Shown one piece after another: positions 58,060-64,000 of a stretch of 64,000 nucleotides of DNA (the first letter of the stretch is position 1; each line of letters begins with the position of its first letter). The position numbers and the translations under genes were made by a program. The notes under the pieces are model-generated. The model saw only the letters and a list, made by a program, of their open reading frames with translations. It was not told where the DNA came from and did not search any database. The DNA comes from Buchnera aphidicola (Artemisaphis artemisicola) (GTDB lineage Bacteria; Pseudomonadota; Gammaproteobacteria; Enterobacterales; Enterobacteriaceae): the NCBI RefSeq assembly GCF_005082365.1, contig NZ_CP034900.1:1-64000 (forward strand), in the 5' to 3' direction.

Positions 58060-59793
58060 TTATTTTTTTGATAAAGTTTTATTAATAAACCAAATCTCTT
58101 TTTTTTCATATATTGTTAATCCTTTAATTCTTTCTTCTGAAAGTAAAAAATCACGTCTTTCTTCGAGAATTGTATTGTGAATATTCATTAATAAATCTAA
58201 AAACATATTTTGAATTTCTTTTGGAATTATCATATGATCCCATTTAGCTAAAATTCTTAAAATATTAATTATTTTAGTTTCTCTATAAAATTCTAATAAT
58301 TGTCCTGTATTGATATTGGGATTATCAAGACATGTTTTTAATATTTTTAAAAAAATAGAAAATCCTTTTACTTTTAAATTTTTTAATTGCAGTGTTGTCG
58401 GTACTATTTGTGCTAAATTAGGATTTTGTACAAGCAATCCTATCAAGATTCGCATAGGTGTTCGTTTTATTTTAAACCATGATTTATCAGTTTTTTTAAT
58501 TTCTTTTTCATATAAAAATTTATCAAATTGATTATCATCTAAAATACCTATTTTTCTAGCTAATATTTGACGCAAATAAATTCGTATCGTATCGCTAGAT
58601 ATCGTGTTAATTAAAGGTAAAGCATGTACACTTAAATAAAATTTATCGTCTGTTGACGATAAATTAATATTTTTTAATATATGTTGAAAAAAAAATTTTG
58701 ACATAGAAATAGCATTATTAATACGTATTTGAAATTTTTCTCTACCTTCTTTTCTAATTATAGTATCAGGATCTTCATTTTTAGGTAATAAGATAAATTT
58801 TAATGTTTTTTTATCAGATATATATGGCAATGCTTTTTTTAAAGTTCTCCAAGCTGCATTTCTTCCTGCATTGTCACCATCATAGCAGTATATAACTGTA
58901 TCAGTATTTTTAAATAAAATTTGTATATGTTCACTAGTTGTTGAAGTACCTAATGAAGAGACAACATAATCAATATTATATTGTGTTAGTGTTATAACAT
59001 CAATATATCCTTCAACAACTAATAAATATATTGGTTTAGAATGTTTTTTTCTAACTTGATAGAGTCCATAAATTTCTTTTCCTTTGTGAAAAATTTTTGT
59101 TTCAGGTGAATTAAGATATTTTGGTGAAATATTATTTAATGCACGTCCTCCAAAACCTATAATTCTTCCATGATGATCCTGTATAGGAAATATTATTCGA
59201 CCTTGAAATCGATCATATTTACGTCCTTTTTTGCTAATAGAAATTATATTATTTTTTAATAATTCATTTTCAAATTCTTTACTTACATTCAGTTTTTTTT
59301 GAAAAACATTCCATTCTAAACTAGCAAATCCGATTAAAAAAAACTCGATCATTTTTTTATTAACACCTCTTTTAGCTAAATATTGATAAGCTAAATTAGT
59401 GTTATTAATATTTTTTTGATATAATTTACATATTTTTTCCATTAACAAATATAATTTTTTTTCTTTAATATAAATATTATTTTGTAATATATTTTGAAAT
59501 GGTATTGTAATACCATGAATAATAGCAAGTTCTTTAATACTTTCTAAAAAATTTAAATTTTCATATTGTATTAAAAAGTCAATTACATTTCCATGTGTAT
59601 TGCAGCCGAAGCAATAATAAAATTGTTTTTCGTAACTGACAGTGAACGATGGAGTTTTATCGTCATGAAATGGACAGTTTGTTTGATAGTTTTGACCTTT
59701 TTTTTTTAATGTTAATCGCGTGCTAATTAGCTCTACAATGTTAGTTCGAGATAGTAATTCTTTAATAAAATATGAAGGTATTCTTTTAGACAT
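58060..59793 (-). CDS. dnaG: DNA primase
   Basis: DnaG makes RNA primers at the fork. The N-terminal zinc finger is [14 protein letters not shown] followed by [11 protein letters not shown] (CHC2 type, ligands near residues 40-64). The TOPRIM domain has VVEGYIDV and YDGDNAGR. The C-terminal DnaB-interaction part is divergent. Length is 577 residues (E. coli 581). It is the middle gene of the macromolecular-synthesis operon. Confidence 0.97.
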   Translation of the reverse strand: MSKRIPSYFIKELLSRTNIVELISTRLTLKKKGQNYQTNCPFHDDKTPSFTVSYEKQFYYCFGCNTHGNVIDFLIQYENLNFLESIKELAIIHGITIPFQNILQNNIYIKEKKLYLLMEKICKLYQKNINNTNLAYQYLAKRGVNKKMIEFFLIGFASLEWNVFQKKLNVSKEFENELLKNNIISISKKGRKYDRFQGRIIFPIQDHHGRIIGFGGRALNNISPKYLNSPETKIFHKGKEIYGLYQVRKKHSKPIYLLVVEGYIDVITLTQYNIDYVVSSLGTSTTSEHIQILFKNTDTVIYCYDGDNAGRNAAWRTLKKALPYISDKKTLKFILLPKNEDPDTIIRKEGREKFQIRINNAISMSKFFFQHILKNINLSSTDDKFYLSVHALPLINTISSDTIRIYLRQILARKIGILDDNQFDKFLYEKEIKKTDKSWFKIKRTPMRILIGLLVQNPNLAQIVPTTLQLKNLKVKGFSIFLKILKTCLDNPNINTGQLLEFYRETKIINILRILAKWDHMIIPKEIQNMFLDLLMNIHNTILEERRDFLLSEERIKGLTIYEKKEIWFINKTLSKK

Positions 59794-59823
59794 ATATTTT
59801 TATAATGAGTAATAAATTTATGT

Positions 59824-59843
59824 CCGTTCTTAAATAAGAACGG
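59824..59843 (-). terminator. rpsU-dnaG intercistronic hairpin
   Basis: CCGTTCTT and AAGAACGG form a perfect 8-bp stem with a 4-nt loop, 31 nt after the rpsU stop and 30 nt before the dnaG start. E. coli has the T1 partial terminator at this place, so it probably lowers dnaG expression relative to rpsU. The T-run lies on the plus-strand side only. Confidence 0.6.
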
Positions 59844-59874
59844 TTTTTTAATTTTTTTATATTTTGAAATATAT

Positions 59875-60090
59875 TTAATACATACGAATACGTCTAGAAT
59901 TTTCTCTTGTAAGTTTTTTTGCAAGACGTTTAATAGCTGAAGCTTTTGCTCTTTTACGTTCAGTAGTTGGTTTTTCATAAAATTCTCTTCTACGAATTTC
60001 AGCTAAAATTCCAGCTTTTTCGCAAGATCGTTTGAAACGTCTAAGTGCTACATCAAACGGTTCATTTTCACGTACTTTTATTATTGGCAT
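59875..60090 (-). CDS. rpsU: 30S ribosomal protein S21
   Basis: S21 is a small basic protein needed for initiation with natural mRNAs. It has 71 residues, as in E. coli. It begins [25 protein letters not shown] and ends RIRMY, with the very basic helical middle intact. First gene of the operon with dnaG and rpoD. AAGGTGA upstream is a good ribosome-binding site. Confidence 0.98.
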   Translation of the reverse strand: MPIIKVRENEPFDVALRRFKRSCEKAGILAEIRRREFYEKPTTERKRAKASAIKRLAKKLTRENSRRIRMY

Positions 60091-60149
60091 TTAAAATTCA
60101 CCTTAGTGTTGTACTTTTATTAAAATAAGTAAAATAAAAATTGAAAAAT

Positions 60150-60176
60150 ATTATAGGATAATAGATCCTATATCAA
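60150..60176 (-). promoter_or_regulatory. Promoter of rpsU-dnaG-rpoD with an embedded palindrome
   Basis: On the minus strand TTGATA (five of six) and a perfect TATAAT are 15 bp apart. ATAGGAT and ATCCTAT form an inverted repeat (60153-60171) that covers the spacer and parts of both elements. The short spacer and the symmetrical sequence would suit an operator. It does not resemble a LexA box. Confidence 0.55.
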
Positions 60177-60338
60177 TCGATGTAATATTGTAAAGTATCA
60201 TTTTTATATTTACTATTTTCTTTAAAAAATAGATTCTTTAATTTTTATCATATTGATTTTTAGAATAGCATTGATTTTAAATTATTGTGAAACGTATTTT
60301 ATTTAATGTTTCTATATTTACTTGAAAGGTTTGAAGTT

Positions 60339-61346
60339 ATGAGAGTTTTAGGTATCGAAACTTCTTGTGATGATACAGGAGTTGCTATTTATGATAGTGA
60401 GAAAGGTGTATTAACTAATAAAATATATAATCAAAAAAAAATACATAACATTCATGGAGGTATTATTCCTGAATTAGCATCTCGAGAGCATATGAATGCT
60501 ATGATTTCATTATTACAAGATATGTTCAAAAAAAAATGTTTTTTTAAAAAAATTGATCTTATTGCTTATACTGCTGGACCTGGTTTAGTTGGATCTTTGT
60601 TAGTGGGTGCTACGTTTGCGTGTTCTTTAGGATTTTCGTTAAACATTCCTGTTGTTCCAGTAAACCATATGGAAGGTCATTTATTATCACCAATGTTAGA
60701 TTACAAATCAATTAAATTTCCTTTTATTGCATTATTAGTATCAGGAAAACATACACAAATTATTGGAGCTCATAAATTAGGAAAATATGAATTACTAGGA
60801 AATTGTTTAGATGATGCAGCAGGTGAAGCTTTCGATAAAACAGCAAAATTATTAGGATTAAAATATCCAGGAGGTCCAGAATTATCTAATTTGGCACGTA
60901 TAGGAATGAAGAATTATTTTTATTTTCCTAGACCTATGATTCATCATTCTAGTTTAAATTTTAGTTTCTCAGGATTAAAAACTTATGCAGCTAAAATAAT
61001 TGCTGATAAATCCAATCAAAGCATGCAAGCAAAAGCTAATATTGCAAGAGCTTTTGAAGATGCGGTAATTGATATTTTATTAATAAAAACTAAAAAAGCA
61101 TTAAAAACAAAAAACTGGAAACGTTTAGTCATAGCTGGAGGTGTTAGTTCAAATTATCTTTTACGGAAAAGAGCTGAAGAAATGATTAAAAAATATTTTT
61201 ATGGTCAAGTTTTTTTTTCTAATTTAGATTATTGCACCGATAATGCTGCAATGATTGCATATCTTGGTTTATTGCGTCATAAAGAAGTTAAGTATCCACA
61301 ATTAGAAATTTTAGTTAAGCCTAAATGGTCCATAGATGATTTATAA
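60339..61346 (+). CDS. tsaD: tRNA N6-threonylcarbamoyladenosine transferase TsaD
   Basis: TsaD completes t6A37 in ANN-decoding tRNAs, acting with TsaB and TsaE. It has 335 residues (E. coli 337). The metal-binding HMEGH motif, the N-terminal GIETSCDDTGVAIYD and LDDAAGEAFDKTAKLLGL are intact, as is the C-terminal CTDNAAMIAY. The usual SGGHTQ motif reads SGKHTQ, a Gly-to-Lys change near the nucleotide site. I chose the ATG at 60339, which matches E. coli and follows AAAGG; 11 residues of a longer reading are unsupported. Confidence 0.96.
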   Translation: MRVLGIETSCDDTGVAIYDSEKGVLTNKIYNQKKIHNIHGGIIPELASREHMNAMISLLQDMFKKKCFFKKIDLIAYTAGPGLVGSLLVGATFACSLGFSLNIPVVPVNHMEGHLLSPMLDYKSIKFPFIALLVSGKHTQIIGAHKLGKYELLGNCLDDAAGEAFDKTAKLLGLKYPGGPELSNLARIGMKNYFYFPRPMIHHSSLNFSFSGLKTYAAKIIADKSNQSMQAKANIARAFEDAVIDILLIKTKKALKTKNWKRLVIAGGVSSNYLLRKRAEEMIKKYFYGQVFFSNLDYCTDNAAMIAYLGLLRHKEVKYPQLEILVKPKWSIDDL

Positions 61347-61351
61347 TATGT

Positions 61352-61380
61352 AAATATTTTTTATTTATATAAAAATATTT
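61352..61380. terminator. AT-only hairpin between tsaD and ribB
   Basis: AAATATTTTT and AAAAATATTT are complementary over 10 bp with a 9-nt loop, filling the 34-bp gap between two convergent genes. Without any G or C it may form by chance, but its place fits a shared terminator. Confidence 0.35.
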
Positions 61381-62019
61381 TTATATATTCTGAATATAAA
61401 AAATAAGGTCTTGTATAGTCAATATTTGTATTTTTTTATTTTTAGAAAACTCTATTATTTCAGGTGTTCGAGCCATAGTTCCATCTTTATTCATTAATTC
61501 ACAAATTACTCCAGATGGTTTAAAACCAGCAAGAGAAATAATTTCAATAGCTGCTTCAGTGTGTCCAGCTCTTGATAAAATTCCACCTGTATCTGCTCTC
61601 AAAGGAAAAACATGTCCTGGTCTGTTTAAATCACTTGGTTTAGCATTATCAGCAATTGCCGTTTTTATCGTAGTCAGTCTATCTTTAGCAGATACACCAG
61701 TAGAAACACCTTTAGAAGCTTCTATTGTTACTGTAAATCCTGTTCGGTACATGCTGGTATTATTTTTAACCATCATAGGTAAATTAAGTTGTTTCCTTTT
61801 AGATTCAGTAATACAGAGACATACAATACCGCTACCATATCGAATAGTTAAAGCCATTTGTTCTATTGTCATAGTTTCTGATGAAAAAACAAGATCTCCC
61901 TCATTTTCACGTTTTTCATCATCTAATATGATAATGCCTTGACCAGACTGTAAAGCATGTATTGCTTTTTGAATTCTTTCTTGAGGCGTTCCAAATTCAG
62001 AAAGTAGTATTCGGTTCAT
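61381..62019 (-). CDS. ribB: 3,4-dihydroxy-2-butanone-4-phosphate synthase
   Basis: RibB makes the four-carbon precursor of riboflavin from ribulose-5-phosphate. The protein has 212 residues (E. coli 217). The metal and substrate loop [13 protein letters not shown] and the catalytic [10 protein letters not shown] are intact, with GHTEAAIEI following. The upstream 74 bp to hldE are too short for the FMN riboswitch that precedes E. coli ribB. Confidence 0.97.
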   Translation of the reverse strand: MNRILLSEFGTPQERIQKAIHALQSGQGIIILDDEKRENEGDLVFSSETMTIEQMALTIRYGSGIVCLCITESKRKQLNLPMMVKNNTSMYRTGFTVTIEASKGVSTGVSAKDRLTTIKTAIADNAKPSDLNRPGHVFPLRADTGGILSRAGHTEAAIEIISLAGFKPSGVICELMNKDGTMARTPEIIEFSKNKKIQILTIQDLIFYIQNI

Positions 62020-62093
62020 TAAAAAACCTTAATAAAATGAAAAAATTAAAAATAAATTAGATGAAAAAGTTTTAAATTAATAAAAATATTTTT

Positions 62094-63041
62094 TTATTGA
62101 TAATTTAATGCAGAATTTAATTCATGAATAGTTAATGTTTCAGTACCTATTTTTTTTATAACTACACTAGCTCCAACATTTGCATAAAAACATGATTCTT
62201 CTAAAGAATATCCTTGCGCTAAAGAAGCAGCAATAATTGCAATTACTGTATCTCCTGCTCCAGTAACATCAGATGCTATTTTTGATCTTGCAGGAAAATG
62301 CATTGGTTTTTTGCAAGGTTGAAATAATGTCATTCCATTTTTAGAGCGAGTTACTAATAATGCTGATAATTTAAGTTCAAATAATAATTTGATTCCTTTT
62401 TGTAAAATATCATTTTCTGAATAACATTTTCCAACTATTTGTTCAAATTCAGATAAATTTGGTGTTAATAAACTAACACCAGAATATTTTTTAAAATCTA
62501 TTCCTTTTGGATCTACTAGTATAGGTATAGACATTTTTTTTGCTAAATCAATTATTTTTTTTATACAAATTAAGGTGCCTTTAGCATAATCTGATAATAC
62601 TAAAATTTTAAAATATGATAAAGCAACAAAAATTTTCTGATATAATAAATCAATTTTTTTAGAGATATATTTTTCTTGAAAATCTACTCGAATTAATTGT
62701 TTTTTTTCTGATAAAATTCTAATTTTAGTAATGGTTTTATTTTTTTTAATAGTGATTAAATCACAATAGATTCTAACATGATTCATGAGTTTTTTTAATA
62801 TTAAACCTTCATGATCCATTCCAATAAATCCAATTATTTTAGAATTACCTCCAATTTCTGCAATATTTTTAGCTACATTTGCAGCTCCTCCGGGTTGTTC
62901 TTTAACTTCATTAATCGGTATAATTGGTATTAATTCTTCAGATAATACGTGATGATTTTTACTATACCAATAACAATCTAATATCAAGTCTCCAACTACT
63001 AAAACTAGTGCGTTTTTAAAATTGATTGTTTTTTTTTTCAT
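62094..63041 (-). CDS. hldE: Heptose-7-phosphate kinase domain of HldE (C-terminal domain missing)
   Basis: The sequence matches the N-terminal ribokinase-like domain of HldE (RfaE), which phosphorylates heptose-7-phosphate for LPS core heptose. [24 protein letters not shown], the [16 protein letters not shown] block and the catalytic [11 protein letters not shown] are intact. E. coli HldE has 477 residues; this one stops at 315, just after the kinase domain. The adenylyltransferase domain is not found downstream, where ribB begins after 74 bp. I chose the ATG at 63041, matching E. coli; the frame opens at 63074. Ten A follow that ATG directly. Confidence 0.88.
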   Translation of the reverse strand: MKKKTINFKNALVLVVGDLILDCYWYSKNHHVLSEELIPIIPINEVKEQPGGAANVAKNIAEIGGNSKIIGFIGMDHEGLILKKLMNHVRIYCDLITIKKNKTITKIRILSEKKQLIRVDFQEKYISKKIDLLYQKIFVALSYFKILVLSDYAKGTLICIKKIIDLAKKMSIPILVDPKGIDFKKYSGVSLLTPNLSEFEQIVGKCYSENDILQKGIKLLFELKLSALLVTRSKNGMTLFQPCKKPMHFPARSKIASDVTGAGDTVIAIIAASLAQGYSLEESCFYANVGASVVIKKIGTETLTIHELNSALNYQ

Positions 63042-63265
63042 AATGTTATCTCTTATAAATATAAATTTTTTCATTGATATTAAATATTTAATAGATTTTT
63101 ATAAAAATAAATATAAATTATTATTAACGTTTTAATAAATGATATAATTTTTTTATATATTATCTATACGATTATTACAAGATTTAATTATTAAAAACAA
63201 TAAATAATCTATTTGAAGATTTTTTATTATAGAATAAAATTGCATTTTTAGTACGAGAAATTATT

Positions 63266-64000
63266 ATGAAAATATATTTAGTAGGAGGAGCAGTTCGTGA
63301 TTCTTTATTAAACCTACCTGTTAAAGATAAAGATTGGGTTGTAGTCGGTGGTTCAAAAGAAATATTATTAGCAAAAAATTTTCAACAAGTAGGAAAAGAT
63401 TTTCCAGTTTTTTTACATCCAGAAACACATGAAGAGTATGCATTAGCAAGAAAAGAAAGAAAATCTGGAGTAGGATATACTGGTTTTGAAACTGATTATA
63501 GCTCTAATGTTACTTTAGAAGAAGATTTAATAAGACGCGATTTAACAATTAATGCAATTGCTCAAGATGAGCATGGTAATTATATTGATCCTTTTCAAGG
63601 TAAAAAAGATATTAAATATGGTTTAATACGTCATATTTCAGAATCTTTTACAGAAGATCCATTACGTGTTTTACGTACAGCAAGATTTGCCGCTGCTTTA
63701 GTGCATTTAGGCTTTACAATAGCAAAAGAAACGATGGATCTAATGTGTGTTTTAGTAAAAAAAAAAGAATTATTGCATTTAACATCGCATAGAATATGGA
63801 ATGAAACTCAAAAAGCTTTTAAAACTTCAAATCCTCACGTATATTTTCAGGTTTTATATAGCTGTAAAGCATTAAAATTATTTTTTCCAAAAATTCATAT
63901 ATTATATGAACAACAAATATTTTTTAATTTTTATTATTTTAAAAAATTATTTAATAAATATTTTATAATCATGGGATTAGCTGAAATTTCAGTTTTTAGT
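63266..64000 (+). CDS. cca: CCA-adding tRNA nucleotidyltransferase (5' part, runs off the window)
   Basis: Cca adds or repairs the CCA end of tRNAs, essential here because none of the five tRNA genes encodes it. The 245 codons seen are open to the window end. The head domain is clear: [12 protein letters not shown], the catalytic KDKDWVVVG with two Asp, [12 protein letters not shown] and [14 protein letters not shown]. After residue 210 similarity to E. coli falls. The region holding the first HD-domain histidine (E. coli HPEIDTGIHT) is replaced by Phe/Tyr/Lys-rich sequence, so the phosphohydrolase function is probably lost. Confidence 0.95.
   Translation, partial: MKIYLVGGAVRDSLLNLPVKDKDWVVVGGSKEILLAKNFQQVGKDFPVFLHPETHEEYALARKERKSGVGYTGFETDYSSNVTLEEDLIRRDLTINAIAQDEHGNYIDPFQGKKDIKYGLIRHISESFTEDPLRVLRTARFAAALVHLGFTIAKETMDLMCVLVKKKELLHLTSHRIWNETQKAFKTSNPHVYFQVLYSCKALKLFFPKIHILYEQQIFFNFYYFKKLFNKYFIIMGLAEISVFS

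Noticed and set aside
59733-59978. Minus-strand 81-codon frame overlapping rpsU and dnaG
   Set aside because: It is an out-of-frame reading through the ends of two conserved genes and their spacer hairpin, with no family resemblance.
62020-62093. FMN riboswitch expected upstream of ribB
   Set aside because: The spacer is 74 bp of AT-rich sequence with none of the conserved G-rich elements.

Overview
The window is a stretch of a very AT-rich, strongly reduced gammaproteobacterial chromosome. Gene content, gene order, near-E. coli protein sequences, short AT-only spacers and the loss of many genes from otherwise conserved clusters all point to Buchnera aphidicola, the obligate aphid endosymbiont. 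The attribution rests on protein-level recognition and layout; I ran no database search. I see no insertion sequence, prophage, CRISPR array, toxin or defence system, and no convincing previously undescribed multi-gene system. The unusual features are gene-decay scars, homopolymer frameshifts and a few retained regulatory elements.

Layout. 1-192 looks like the mnmG-side edge of the replication origin, with ATCTT-type AT repeats. 193-8807 holds mnmG and the ATP synthase operon atpBEFHAGDC (atpI absent). 8866-13872 (minus) is gyrB-dnaN-dnaA without recF, divergent from rpmH-rnpA-yidC-mnmE (yidD absent). After tRNA-Phe come the heat-shock operon groES-groEL, efp, and the minus-strand set rsmD-dnaT-dnaC. 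Then follow ftsY and rpoH (ftsEX absent), glmU-glmS (minus), yigL, an 804-bp scar where bioP and metR lie in E. coli, metE, and hupA and purH (minus). 35807-48205 (minus) is the information-processing block: tRNA-Thr(TGT), tRNA-Tyr, tRNA-Gly, tRNA-Thr(GGT), no tufB, then secE-nusG-rplKA-rplJL-rpoBC. murB is split by a frameshift in an A10 tract. metF is followed by a 938-bp scar where argE, argC and argB would be expected, then argG-argH, yibN, secB and cysE (grxC and gpsA absent). The macromolecular-synthesis operon rpsU-dnaG-rpoD (minus) follows, then tsaD, ribB and a C-terminally truncated hldE, and finally the start of cca, which runs off the window.

How it works together. Most genes serve replication initiation (DnaA, DnaN, DnaC, DnaT, DnaG, GyrB, HU), transcription (RpoB, RpoC, RpoD, RpoH, NusG), translation and tRNA maturation (ribosomal proteins, EF-P, RnpA, MnmE/MnmG, TsaD, Cca), protein folding and export (GroESL, SecB, SecE, FtsY, YidC) and energy (F1Fo ATPase). 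The metabolic genes fit nutrient provisioning: methionine (MetE, MetF), late arginine synthesis (ArgG, ArgH), cysteine (CysE), riboflavin (RibB) and purine (PurH). GlmS, GlmU and MurB keep a peptidoglycan precursor route. None of the five tRNA genes encodes its CCA end, so all depend on Cca.
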